DNA of 64,000 nucleotides. Origin: Roseomonas sp. GTDB lineage: Bacteria > Pseudomonadota > Alphaproteobacteria > Acetobacterales > Acetobacteraceae. A program made the translations under genes and the position numbers. The notes under the pieces were generated by a model. The model was given only the letters and a program-made list of their open reading frames with translations, had not been told where the DNA came from and made no database searches. This document shows positions 7,797 to 16,377 of the stretch, piece by piece. Where the stretch lies: NCBI GenBank assembly GCA_020249435.1, contig JADCFQ010000007.1:371221-435220 (forward strand). Reading direction: 5' to 3'. Positions within the stretch are counted from its first letter, which is position 1; every line of letters starts with the position of its first letter.

Positions 7797-9001
7797 CGGA
7801 TCGTTCCCTTTTCCCTGAGTTTTTTGATTGCCCCGGCATCAAGGCCAAGGCGTTTTGACAGAATATCGGCGGTATCTGCGCCAAGTGCGGGCGCGGCCTT
7901 GGTGGGCGGGCGCGCACCGGCAACACGCACCGGCCCGGTGAGCATGCGCACGGGATCACCGCCTTCCCGGCGGGCGAAATCCGCCACCGCCTGCTGTTCC
8001 TGCGCAAAGGGATTTTCCAAGGCCTGCGCCACATCAAACACTGGCGCGGCGGGTACGCTGCCGCCAAATAGCGCCAGCCATTCGGCGGTGGTTTTTTGCG
8101 ATAGCGCCTCATCCAGGATTTGCGTGACCAATTCCCGATTGGCGAGGCGCGCCTTGAAACTCGCGAAACGCGGATCATCGGCCCATTCGGGACGGCCCAA
8201 GGCATCCGCCAGGATCGGCCAGAATTTTTCCTTGTTGCACATCAGGAAAATCCAGCCATCGCGCGTGCGATAAAGCTGTGATGGTGTCAGGGATGGATGC
8301 GAACCGCGCGGCTCTCGCCCCTGTACATGCCCGCCATTCAGATACCAGGTGGCGAGGTAGGAAAGATTATGCAGCGCCGTGTCAAACAGGCTGACATCAA
8401 CATCCATGCCGCGCCCGGTGGCGCGTGCGCCGACCACGCCGGAGACCAGGGCGAAGGACGTCATCAGCCCAGTCATCATATCCACAACCGAAAGACCAAA
8501 GCGCGCCGGTGGGCCATCTGGTTCGCCGGTCAGGGAAAGATAGCCCGCTTCCGCCTGCATCAGATAATCATAGCCAGGCCAGGATTTGCGCGATCCCTGC
8601 CGGCCATAAGCAGAAAGATGCGCGCAGACGATGCGCGGGTTGAATTCGTTCAACGCATCATAAGTCAGGCCAAGCTTATCCGGCTGATCACCGCGCAGAT
8701 TATCCAAAACCGCATCCGCATGACCCACCAATTGGCGCAGGATCGCCATGCCTTCCGGGTGCTTCAGATTGAGCGCGAGGCTGCGCTTATTGCGGTTGAA
8801 AGCGTGATGGAAATGGCTATCGCCCGGTCCGAAATAATAGGGCCCGACGGACCGCCCCACATCGCCACCTTCGGCCGGGTTTTCGATCTTGATGACCTCA
8901 GCGCCCATATCGGCCAGCAGCATGGAACCGAAGGGCCCGGCGCCATATTGCTCAACCGCCAGAATGGTCACGCCATCCAGCGGCAGGCGGCGATCAGCCA
9001 T
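7793..9001 (-). CDS. CaiB/BaiF family (class III) CoA-transferase
   Basis: Class III CoA-transferase of 402 aa. The catalytic Asp is D174 in GLSVVDMMTG, and the N-terminal MLLADMGAEVIKIENP is typical. It moves CoA from a donor such as succinyl-CoA to a carboxylic acid without free intermediates. The gene overlaps the acyl-CoA dehydrogenase by 1 bp and the Bug receptor by 4 bp. In itaconate degraders a CaiB enzyme (Ict) activates itaconate, and the neighbours here (MaoC, CoA-ester lyase, MmgE/PrpD) fit that set. The exact substrate is unproven. Confidence 0.9.
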   Translation of the reverse strand: MADRRLPLDGVTILAVEQYGAGPFGSMLLADMGAEVIKIENPAEGGDVGRSVGPYYFGPGDSHFHHAFNRNKRSLALNLKHPEGMAILRQLVGHADAVLDNLRGDQPDKLGLTYDALNEFNPRIVCAHLSAYGRQGSRKSWPGYDYLMQAEAGYLSLTGEPDGPPARFGLSVVDMMTGLMTSFALVSGVVGARATGRGMDVDVSLFDTALHNLSYLATWYLNGGHVQGREPRGSHPSLTPSQLYRTRDGWIFLMCNKEKFWPILADALGRPEWADDPRFASFKARLANRELVTQILDEALSQKTTAEWLALFGGSVPAAPVFDVAQALENPFAQEQQAVADFARREGGDPVRMLTGPVRVAGARPPTKAAPALGADTADILSKRLGLDAGAIKKLREKGTIR

Positions 9002-10152
9002 CAGATCGAATTCTTTTCGATCAGGCGCTTGGCGATCACCAGCCTTTGGATTTCATTGGTGCCCTCACCAATCACCAGAAGCGGCGCATCGCGATAAAGC
9101 CGTTCCACGACGAATTCCTTGGAATAGCCATAGCCGCCATGAATGCGCATGGCTTCCAGGCTGTTTTCGACTGCCGCTTCGGTCGCGAAAAGCTTCGCCA
9201 TCCCGGCCTCATAATCCGAACGATCGCCACGATCCAAGGCATGCGCCGCTTTTTCGGTGAGTAGCCGCGCCGCTTCAACGCGCACCGCCATGTCGGCCAA
9301 TTTCAGCGCAATGGCCTGATGCTGATGGATGAATTTGCCGAAGGTCTTGCGCTGCTGGGAATAACGCACTGCCTCATCCAAGGCACGCTTCGCCACACCA
9401 ACGCCACGCGCCGCGACATTGACGCGCCCAAGTTCCAGCCCGGCAATGGCGCAAGCAAGCCCCTTGCCCTCCACACCGCCAATCAACCGATCCGCTGGGA
9501 CACGGTAATCAGTGAAGACCAGCTCAGCGCTATCAATCCCCTTATAGCCAAGCTTTTCGAGCTTGCGCGAAACCGTGAAGCCTGGACCTTTTTCGGCGAT
9601 GAACATCGCCATGCCGTGATGGCGCGGTTCTGCTGCCGGATTGGTTTTCACCAGCAGCGCAAAGCAACTGCCTTCAATGCCATTGCTGATCCAGGTTTTC
9701 GTGCCATTGATAATGTAATCATCACCGTCACGCCGCGCCACGGTGCGAATGGCCTGCAAATCCGTCCCGCAATCCGGTTCCGTCAAGGCAAGCCCACCGC
9801 GCAATTCACCGGTCGCGAATTGCGGCAGGAAGCGCGCGCGCTGCGTCGGCGTGCCCATCTTGTCCACAATCCGCGCCATGATGAGGTGCGAATTGAGGAT
9901 GCCGGAGACCGACATCCATTCCTCGGAGATCAGTTCAATGATCCGCGCATAGGTGGAGGGCCTGAGACCCAAGCCGCCGAATTCCTGCGGGATGATGGCG
10001 CCAAACAGCCCCATTTCCTTCATACGCGCCACAATCTCATGCGGATAGGCGTCTTCATGTTCCAGCTTGGATGCCACGGGCCGCACATGGCGTTCCAGAA
10101 ACCGCGTGACAGAATCAAGAACCAGTTTTTCCTGTTCGTCCAAATCGCTCAT
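9001..10152 (-). CDS. Acyl-CoA dehydrogenase in the C5-dicarboxylate-type operon
   Basis: Acyl-CoA dehydrogenase of 383 aa with the flavin motif GLALTEPDCGTDLQAI near residue 130 and the C-terminal signature GGYGYSKEFVVERLYRDA. The acidic base typical of short-chain enzymes is expected in IGEGTNEIQ near the C-terminus, where an Glu is present. It overlaps MaoC (upstream) by 4 bp and the CoA-transferase (downstream) by 1 bp, so translation is coupled. The Pseudomonas itaconate locus carries a homologous gene of uncertain role. It may oxidise a methylsuccinyl-CoA-like compound (inference). Confidence 0.9.
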   Translation of the reverse strand: MSDLDEQEKLVLDSVTRFLERHVRPVASKLEHEDAYPHEIVARMKEMGLFGAIIPQEFGGLGLRPSTYARIIELISEEWMSVSGILNSHLIMARIVDKMGTPTQRARFLPQFATGELRGGLALTEPDCGTDLQAIRTVARRDGDDYIINGTKTWISNGIEGSCFALLVKTNPAAEPRHHGMAMFIAEKGPGFTVSRKLEKLGYKGIDSAELVFTDYRVPADRLIGGVEGKGLACAIAGLELGRVNVAARGVGVAKRALDEAVRYSQQRKTFGKFIHQHQAIALKLADMAVRVEAARLLTEKAAHALDRGDRSDYEAGMAKLFATEAAVENSLEAMRIHGGYGYSKEFVVERLYRDAPLLVIGEGTNEIQRLVIAKRLIEKNSI

Positions 10153-10631
10153 TTTGTTGCCTTCACGCCGGCGCCGCGCTTGGGCACCAGGCTCACCCGT
10201 TCAAAGGAAAGAAATACCATGCCATCGGCCTTGTAGCCTTCAGTCTTGGTGGTCACGATGCCCTGATTGGGGCGGGATTTGCTGGCGCGCACATCGGTGA
10301 CCGTGGTGCGCGCATAAATCGTATCGCCCGGAAAGACCGGCGCAGTCAGGGCGATATCCTTCCAGCCCAGATTGGCGATGGCATTGAAGGAAATATCGGC
10401 CACTGTCATGCCCGTCACGATCGCAAGCGTCAGGGCGGAATTGACTAAGGGCTTGCCGAATTCGGAGCGGGAGGCGAAATCCGCATCGCAATGCATCGGA
10501 TGCTGGTTCATGGTCAGCAAGCTGAACTGGATATTATCGGCTTCTGTAATGGTGCGGCCGGGCCAATGTTCAAACACCTGGCCCGGTGCAAAATCCTCCA
10601 GGAAATTGCCGCGTTCCCTGCCGGCTATCAT
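10149..10631 (-). CDS. MaoC-like hot-dog dehydratase
   Basis: Hot-dog fold enoyl-CoA hydratase/dehydratase of 160 aa, a single-domain MaoC protein. The motif region NQHPMHCDADFA near residues 50-62 holds the catalytic Asp/His, and FPGDTIYARTTV near 105 is the usual second strand. In itaconate pathways the MaoC enzyme (Ich) hydrates itaconyl-CoA or mesaconyl-CoA to citramalyl-CoA. The start is uncertain: ATG at 10631 or GTG at 10637, which is better spaced from GGAAGG. It is 47 bp after the MmgE/PrpD gene and overlaps the acyl-CoA dehydrogenase by 4 bp. Confidence 0.87.
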   Translation of the reverse strand: MIAGRERGNFLEDFAPGQVFEHWPGRTITEADNIQFSLLTMNQHPMHCDADFASRSEFGKPLVNSALTLAIVTGMTVADISFNAIANLGWKDIALTAPVFPGDTIYARTTVTDVRASKSRPNQGIVTTKTEGYKADGMVFLSFERVSLVPKRGAGVKATK

Positions 10632-10678
10632 CGTCACGCTTTTGTTTCCTTCCCCAACACACAAAAAACGCGCCGGAT

Positions 10679-12106
10679 TTAGCCGGTCAGCGCTTCCGTC
10701 AGCGCCACCACGCTCTCTGCCTTGTCGAGTGACATGGCAAGATCAATCACGCGCTCAATCCGCGCGGGTGACATCACACGCCCGGCATTGTCGCGGAATT
10801 TCTGTTCCACGTCCGCGGCACTCAAAGGCTGACCGTCCGAACCGCGATTGAATTCCTCCCGATGGCGCAGCGTACGGCCATCGGTGGTTTCGATCACCAC
10901 CTCACCGGAGTAATAGCGCGGGAAACGTGAAGCCGGGTCTTCGCCGTAATGTGCGCGTTGGCAGAGTTCCAGCACGCGCGGATCGCGGATCGCCTGCTCA
11001 TCCAATTCATTCAGCGTGAAGCGGCCATGCACAATCGAAGCCGCCATGGTGTAATGGATGCTGAATTGCGCGTCATAGGAATTGGCTGGCGCCTTCTTCG
11101 CTTCTTCCGGCTGGCAGACAATCTTGTATTGGCCTGGCGAAAGCAGCGCGGTCATGCTGCGGATCATCTCCGGCGTCAGGCCATGCTTGCGCCTCAGAGC
11201 GAGTGTGGCATCCGCAATCGCATGATTAAAATGGCAGCAGGGATAAGGCTTCAGCGCGACATTGCGGAATTCCCACAAATCGCCAAGTGCTTCCGTGCAG
11301 CGCGCGGCGAAGCCGGCCGGCGCCTTGCCCCCCAGATAGGTGCGGAACAGGCCAAAGCGCCCTTCATAGGCCGCCGGCGGCGCCTTGAAACCGGCACGTG
11401 CAAGTGCGGTTGCCGTGATGCCGCAAACGCCCGCCCAGCCGGGATGAATGCGCTTGGTCCAGGAACCATCTTCCAGAAACTCCAGCGACCCCGCCGCCAT
11501 GGACAGAATAACGCCCTGCGCTGCCGCCATTTGCGCGGCTGTTGCGCCCGTAAGACGCCCGGCCGTCAGCGAAGCACCAAAGGCGCCAACCATGCCGGTT
11601 GGGTGAAAGCCAAGCTGGTGGAAAGCACCCTGCGCCGCCGCACCAATGCGCGATGATGCTTCAATGCCGATGATATAGGCCAGCAAGGCTTCCATGCCAG
11701 TCGCGCCATGTTCGCGCGCCATGCCAAGGGCGGTCGGTACGGCGCTGGCCGAGCCATGCACCACGGCATCCGAATGCGTGTCATCAAAATCAAGCCCATG
11801 CATCAGCGTGCCATTCAGCATCACCGCATCGCGCAGCGGCAGGCGCATGGCATAGCCAATCACGGGATGCGCACCGGCGCCCGCCAGGCTTTGCAGCGCA
11901 TTGGCGGTGCGGTGTGCGAAATCAAAACTGGTGGATGCAAGCGCAATGCCAAGGCAATCCAGCATATGGCGCTTTGCTTGCTCAATCACATCGGCGGGGA
12001 TGTCTTCGGCGCGGAGCTCAGCGGCGAAACCCGCCAATTGGGCAGAAATCGGCGCCGCGCTCTTGGTAACCGCTTCGGCCAGGGTGCCGGGCAGAGCATC
12101 CATCAT
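10679..12106 (-). CDS. MmgE/PrpD family protein
   Basis: Member of the MmgE/PrpD superfamily (2-methylcitrate dehydratase, cis-aconitate decarboxylase, iminodisuccinate epimerase), 475 aa. Recognisable blocks are AKRHMLDCLGIALAST near residue 40, MLNGTLMHGLDFDDTHSDAVVHG (active-site region) near 95 and KPYPCCHFNHAIADA near 275. It is the first gene of the five-gene operon; ATG at 12106 follows AGGAGGAAACACC. Its role in itaconate-type loci is not settled. The true PrpD of this window is a different gene (51252-52778). The divergent CoA-ester lyase starts 125 bp away. Confidence 0.85.
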   Translation of the reverse strand: MMDALPGTLAEAVTKSAAPISAQLAGFAAELRAEDIPADVIEQAKRHMLDCLGIALASTSFDFAHRTANALQSLAGAGAHPVIGYAMRLPLRDAVMLNGTLMHGLDFDDTHSDAVVHGSASAVPTALGMAREHGATGMEALLAYIIGIEASSRIGAAAQGAFHQLGFHPTGMVGAFGASLTAGRLTGATAAQMAAAQGVILSMAAGSLEFLEDGSWTKRIHPGWAGVCGITATALARAGFKAPPAAYEGRFGLFRTYLGGKAPAGFAARCTEALGDLWEFRNVALKPYPCCHFNHAIADATLALRRKHGLTPEMIRSMTALLSPGQYKIVCQPEEAKKAPANSYDAQFSIHYTMAASIVHGRFTLNELDEQAIRDPRVLELCQRAHYGEDPASRFPRYYSGEVVIETTDGRTLRHREEFNRGSDGQPLSAADVEQKFRDNAGRVMSPARIERVIDLAMSLDKAESVVALTEALTG

Positions 12107-12231
12107 GGTGTTTCCTCCTGGGTGTTTGACGTATCTCCGCATGCCGGGGCGGGGCTGTAAAGCTCTGGTCTTGGGGGCGATGGCCGCCTATGAATCGGCG
12201 TCAGGCGCATAACCTTGCAAGGCAGAAACAG

Positions 12232-13131
12232 ATGAACGCACCTGGCCCCAATCGCAGTTTTCTCTTCGCCCCGGGCGATCATCCGCGGCGGGCGGAAAAG
12301 GTGCTGCAAGTCGGCGCGGATGCCGCCATTCTGGATTTGGAAGATGCGGTTGCCATCGCCGCCAAGCCGGCAGCGCGCGGGGCGGTGCGGGCGGCCTTGG
12401 AACGGCCGCGCCAATGCCGCGCCTATGCGCGCGTCAATGCCTTTGATACGCCATTCTGCTTTGGCGATCTTCATGCCGTGATTGGCAGCAAGTTGGATGG
12501 CATTGTCCTGCCCAAGCTGGAAGATGCCGGGCAATTGCTGGCGGTGGATTGGATGATGGGAAATCTGGAAGCCGAACGTGGCCTGCCCGCTGGCGGCATT
12601 GACCTGATGCCGATTATTGAAACAGCGCGCGGGCTGGTGGCTTTGCGTGATCTGGCGCGCGCCGCCGCCGCGCTGCCTTCCGGCCGAGTCCGGCGCCTTG
12701 CCTTTGGGGCGGGCGACTACACCACGGATCTTGGCATTACCTGGACGCTATCCGAGGATGAATTGGCCCCGGCGCGGAGCGAATTCGTCCTTGCCTCCCG
12801 CGCGGCGGGCCTGGAACCACCGATTGATACGGTATTCATCGAATTGCGCGAAACGGCCGCCTATGAGGCTTCTTGTACGCGCGGTGCGGTGCTTGGCTTT
12901 CAGGGCAGGCTATGTATCCACCCCGATCAGATCGCCCCCGCCCATGTGGCCTATTCCCCGCCCGAGGCGGAAATCACCCGCGCCAAGCGCATTGTTGAAG
13001 CCTTCGCCGAAGCGGAAGCAGGCGGGCTTGCCTCCATCCAGGTGGATGGGCGTTTTGTGGATTACCCGATTGTGCAGAAGGCAGAACGCATTCTGGCGAT
13101 TGCGGCAAAGATCGCCGCCAAACAGGCGTGA
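12232..13131 (+). CDS. HpcH/HpaI-type CoA-ester lyase (citrate lyase beta-like, candidate citramalyl-CoA lyase)
   Basis: TIM-barrel CoA-ester lyase of 299 aa. Motifs: RSFLFAPGDHPRRAEKV at the N-terminus (CoA/substrate Arg), DAAILDLEDAVA near residue 30 (metal-site acid), MPIIETARGL near 125 and GRLCIHPDQI near 225. Relatives split malyl-, citramalyl- or methylmalyl-CoA into acetyl-CoA plus an alpha-keto acid. Divergent from the MmgE/PrpD gene, it would complete an Ict-Ich-Ccl set giving pyruvate and acetyl-CoA. The 125-bp shared upstream region contains the palindrome CCTTGCAAGG (12213-12222), a possible control site. Start ATG at 12232; an upstream ATG at 12190 is less likely. Confidence 0.87.
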   Translation: MNAPGPNRSFLFAPGDHPRRAEKVLQVGADAAILDLEDAVAIAAKPAARGAVRAALERPRQCRAYARVNAFDTPFCFGDLHAVIGSKLDGIVLPKLEDAGQLLAVDWMMGNLEAERGLPAGGIDLMPIIETARGLVALRDLARAAAALPSGRVRRLAFGAGDYTTDLGITWTLSEDELAPARSEFVLASRAAGLEPPIDTVFIELRETAAYEASCTRGAVLGFQGRLCIHPDQIAPAHVAYSPPEAEITRAKRIVEAFAEAEAGGLASIQVDGRFVDYPIVQKAERILAIAAKIAAKQA

Positions 13132-13165
13132 CGCGCCCCGGCTTGCGCGTCAGCCTGTCGCCAGA

Positions 13166-13753
13166 TTACCGCGGCGTGGGCTGCCCCGGCGCCTGCGGGC
13201 GCGGCCCATCGCCACGGCGGCCACGGCGCTGCACCTCGGCCCGCGTCAGCGCGCCATCGCCATCGGCGTCCATGGACCGGAACATGGCATCCGCCATGAC
13301 GCGGAGTTCCGGCAGCGTGATCTTGCCGTCCAAATCCGCATCAATGAAACGGAAGCGCGCGGCCTGATTGCTTTCCATGCGTTCCCGCATCGCCTCAGGC
13401 GGGCCACGGCCTTCGCCACGGCGGGCAGCGTAGAAGGCGCGGATTTCCTCAATGGTCAGGCCGCCATCCTTATTGGCGTCAATTTCGGCGAAGCGCGCGG
13501 CCAGCCAAGCATTGGCTTCGTCACGCGTCACCTTGCCGTCATTATTGGCGTCGGCGCGGGCGAAAGCCTCACCGGCGGCAAAGCCCATCATGCCATCGGC
13601 GCGCTGGCCGTGATGCATCTGGTGCATGTGATAAGGCGAGGAACCCTGCGGGCCGGGGCCGGCACCAGGCGCGGGCTGCGCTGAAGCCAAGCCGGCCGCA
13701 CCAAGGGCGAAGACTGACGCCAGCAAAAGGGTCCGGGAAGTTTTGGAATGCAT
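13166..13753 (-). CDS. Exported four-EF-hand calcium-binding protein
   Basis: Secreted protein of 195 aa with a signal peptide (residues 1-26, ending ASAQ) followed by a Pro/Gly/His/Met-rich segment and four EF-hand loops at about 68-79 (DANNDGKVTRDE), 92-103, 138-149 and 162-173. Each loop has Asp/Asn at positions 1, 3, 5 and Glu at 12, so calcium binding is likely in all four. It should act in the periplasm or outside the cell as a Ca buffer or sensor. The ATG at 13753 follows AGGAG. It is monocistronic, and convergent with the CoA-ester lyase gene at a 34-bp gap. Confidence 0.87.
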   Translation of the reverse strand: MHSKTSRTLLLASVFALGAAGLASAQPAPGAGPGPQGSSPYHMHQMHHGQRADGMMGFAAGEAFARADANNDGKVTRDEANAWLAARFAEIDANKDGGLTIEEIRAFYAARRGEGRGPPEAMRERMESNQAARFRFIDADLDGKITLPELRVMADAMFRSMDADGDGALTRAEVQRRGRRGDGPRPQAPGQPTPR

Positions 13754-13858
13754 ATCAAACTCCTGCAAACGGCGTGATGCCGTGGCTAGTTTATGCGCCC
13801 CTTCTGTAACAGCCGCATTGCGCCAGCGCAGAGCGCGCGTGAAGAAAGGTAACAGCGA

Positions 13859-15250
13859 TCAGGGCGTACCCCCCTGGCCCAAATCCCACCACATGCCGGT
13901 GAAGGCCAAAATTCCCTCTCGGGCTGGGGCGATCAGGAAATGCTCATCCGGCCCGTGTTGCTTGCAGCCATTATAGGAATGCGGCACCCAAACCAGCGGC
14001 ACGCCGATATGGTCCACAAATACATCGCCCGGCAGCCCACCCGAGGAATTCGGGATGATCTGCACGCGCTTGCCCAGCGTTTTCTGCATGCTTTCCTGCG
14101 CCCAGCGCACCCAGGGGTGATTGGGCGGCGTGCGGGATGCCGCCATGCGCACCCCCGCATTTTCAATCACGATATCGCCAAAACCCTGTTCATTGAGATG
14201 CCGACGCAGAGACGCCTCAAAGGTGTTTGGGTCAGTATCCACCGTGTAGCGAATATGGCAGGTGGCGCGTGCATCAGGTGCCACCGCATTCACCGGCGCA
14301 TCCGGCTTGCCGGAGAGCATGGCCAGCACAATGAAGCTGTTCCAGCCATAGATTTTCTCAGCGGGCGTGAGGCCGGGCTCGCCCCAATCGGCATCAATCG
14401 TGGCAGCGCCTTCACCGCCACCGACCGGGCAGCCATCCAGCACGCCGCGCACTTCCGCCGGCACGCCATTTTGCGGCAGCCAATCACGCACCAGGATTTT
14501 GCCGCGCGCATCAATAATGGCGCCAATCGCGTGGCTGAGCCGAATCGCGGGGTCCGTCGTCAGCCCGCCCCAATGGCCGGAATGCACCCCACCGGGGCGG
14601 AGCTTCAGCACCAGGTCAAATTGGAAAATGCCCCGCGTGCCTGTGGCGATTGTTGGCACTTCAGGTTCCACGCGCGGCCCGTCTGACGCAATCAGCACAT
14701 CAGCGGCCAGCATATCCCGATGGGCGGCGACAAATTCGCGCAAGCCGCGAGAACCCCGTTCTTCCGCCATTTCCAGAATGATCTTCACATTGAAGCCAAG
14801 CTTGCCGCCGCGTTCCGCCAGCACCGCTTCAAGCGCTGCGATATTCAGCGCGTGCTGCCCCTTATTGTCGGCAGAGCCGCGGCCATACCAGCGGCCATCT
14901 TCTTCAAATAATTCCCAAGGCTTCAACCCCGGGCGCCATTGCTCATCCAGGCCGCGCACCGTGTCACCATGGCCATAAAGCAGCACGGTCGGTTTTGCCG
15001 CATCCTCAATCCGCGTGGCGGTCAGGATGGGGCCGAAACCTTCCAGCGGATTGGGGTGGATGGTGACGGCAAAGCCGAGCCGTTCGAGCCAGGGTCCAAT
15101 CGCGCCTTCCAGGTAATGGCGCAAATCCGCCTCATGGCCTGGTTCCTGCGCGGTGGAGGGGATGGCAACAAGATCGGTCAGCAATTTCTTGTAGCTGCCA
15201 TCATCGAAATAGGTCGCGGCGCGGGCAAGCGCGCCTTCACGGCTGGGCAT
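13859..15250 (-). CDS. M20 family metallopeptidase
   Basis: Di-zinc peptidase/amidohydrolase of 463 aa. Zinc and catalytic residues sit in LLYGHGDTV (H94, D96), GRGSADNKGQ, EMAEERGSRG (general base and ligand) and a C-terminal His region near GVPLVWVPHSY. The central insertion is the M20 dimerisation domain. It would hydrolyse a peptide or N-acyl amino acid in the cytosol. The ATG at 15250 has GAGGT 5 nt ahead and lies 8 bp after the 2-hydroxyacid dehydrogenase stop, so the two form an operon. The substrate is not evident. Confidence 0.87.
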   Translation of the reverse strand: MPSREGALARAATYFDDGSYKKLLTDLVAIPSTAQEPGHEADLRHYLEGAIGPWLERLGFAVTIHPNPLEGFGPILTATRIEDAAKPTVLLYGHGDTVRGLDEQWRPGLKPWELFEEDGRWYGRGSADNKGQHALNIAALEAVLAERGGKLGFNVKIILEMAEERGSRGLREFVAAHRDMLAADVLIASDGPRVEPEVPTIATGTRGIFQFDLVLKLRPGGVHSGHWGGLTTDPAIRLSHAIGAIIDARGKILVRDWLPQNGVPAEVRGVLDGCPVGGGEGAATIDADWGEPGLTPAEKIYGWNSFIVLAMLSGKPDAPVNAVAPDARATCHIRYTVDTDPNTFEASLRRHLNEQGFGDIVIENAGVRMAASRTPPNHPWVRWAQESMQKTLGKRVQIIPNSSGGLPGDVFVDHIGVPLVWVPHSYNGCKQHGPDEHFLIAPAREGILAFTGMWWDLGQGGTP

Positions 15251-15258
15251 CACGCACC

Positions 15259-16227
15259 TCAAACAATCTGATTGAACAGCGCGGTCTCGCCACGCCATTG
15301 CCGGTTCAGATTTTCCATCATCATGTCCAGCACATTGTCTTCGTATTTATGCGTCTCGCCCCCCGTATGCGGCGTGATCAGCACATTGGGCATGGTCCAA
15401 AGCGGGCTTGCTTCCGGCAGGGGTTCATCCACCGTCACATCCAAGGCAGCGCCGGCAATGCGCCCGGCCTGCAAGGCCGCGATCAGCGCCGGTTCATCCA
15501 CCACGCGCCCGCGCGCGACATTCACGATATGCGCGGTGGGCTTCATGGCCGCGAGCGCAGATGCGCCGATCAGCCCGCGCGTTTCATCCGTCAGCGGGCA
15601 GGCCAGTACAACGAAATCCGCGCGCGGCAGCAGTGCGGGTAGGTTCGTGAAGGCATGCACCTCATCCGCGCCATTGGCACCGGCCGAGGCATCGCGGCGC
15701 ACGCCGATCACCTTCATATCCATGGCCTTGCAAATGCGCGCAATGCGCCCGCCAATGCGGCCTGTGCCGACCACAATCACGGTCTTGCCGCCCGCTTCAT
15801 CCTCACGCTTGGCGAAATCGCCCATCATGCCGCGCCAGAAGCGCTTGGCCTGATTGTCGCGCGCTTCCGGCACGCGGCGCAGTATCCCAAGCATCAACGC
15901 AATCGCATGTTCGCTGACGGCATTGGCGTTGCAGCCCTGCGCGCTTGCCAACCTGATGCCCGCCGCGCGCAGCACATCGCGGTCATATTGATCCGTCCCG
16001 GCGCTGGCGGATTGCACAAAGCGCAAACGGGGGGAGAGCTTGGGCAAATCATTCCGCCACAGCCCGGAACAGATCAGCACATCGGCGCCCGCAATCCGCG
16101 CATCCAGATCATCCCGATTGCGCACCTCAAAGAAATCAATCCCGGCGCCGCGCAGCGCGAAGCGATCGGCAAAGCGATAGGCGACATGGGCGAAGCAGAT
16201 GGTCATTTTCTCGCGCGGCGGCAGCAT
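15259..16227 (-). CDS. D-isomer specific 2-hydroxyacid dehydrogenase
   Basis: NAD(P)-dependent 2-hydroxyacid dehydrogenase of 322 aa. The Rossmann loop is VVGTGRIGGRIARI near residue 145. The catalytic trio is Arg in NVARGRVVDE, Glu in TVDEPLPE and His in LITPHTGGETH. It reduces 2-oxoacids or oxidises D-2-hydroxyacids. The ATG at 16227 follows AAGGAGAACCCC. It leads a two-gene operon with the M20 peptidase, and a Bug receptor gene begins divergently 150 bp away, suggesting joint handling of one imported acid or its derivative (inference). Confidence 0.88.
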   Translation of the reverse strand: MLPPREKMTICFAHVAYRFADRFALRGAGIDFFEVRNRDDLDARIAGADVLICSGLWRNDLPKLSPRLRFVQSASAGTDQYDRDVLRAAGIRLASAQGCNANAVSEHAIALMLGILRRVPEARDNQAKRFWRGMMGDFAKREDEAGGKTVIVVGTGRIGGRIARICKAMDMKVIGVRRDASAGANGADEVHAFTNLPALLPRADFVVLACPLTDETRGLIGASALAAMKPTAHIVNVARGRVVDEPALIAALQAGRIAGAALDVTVDEPLPEASPLWTMPNVLITPHTGGETHKYEDNVLDMMMENLNRQWRGETALFNQIV

Positions 16228-16377
16228 GGGGTTCTCCTTGGGGCTTCTCGGCCAGACCCTGAAACGCCAGGGCCATTGGCGCAAGGGGTGGTGCTTGACG
16301 GCGGGGGGCGGGACAGCTTCCATCCATCGGGGCAGAACGGGACAATCCGGCAGCAAAGCCCGACGGGAGGAAGCATC

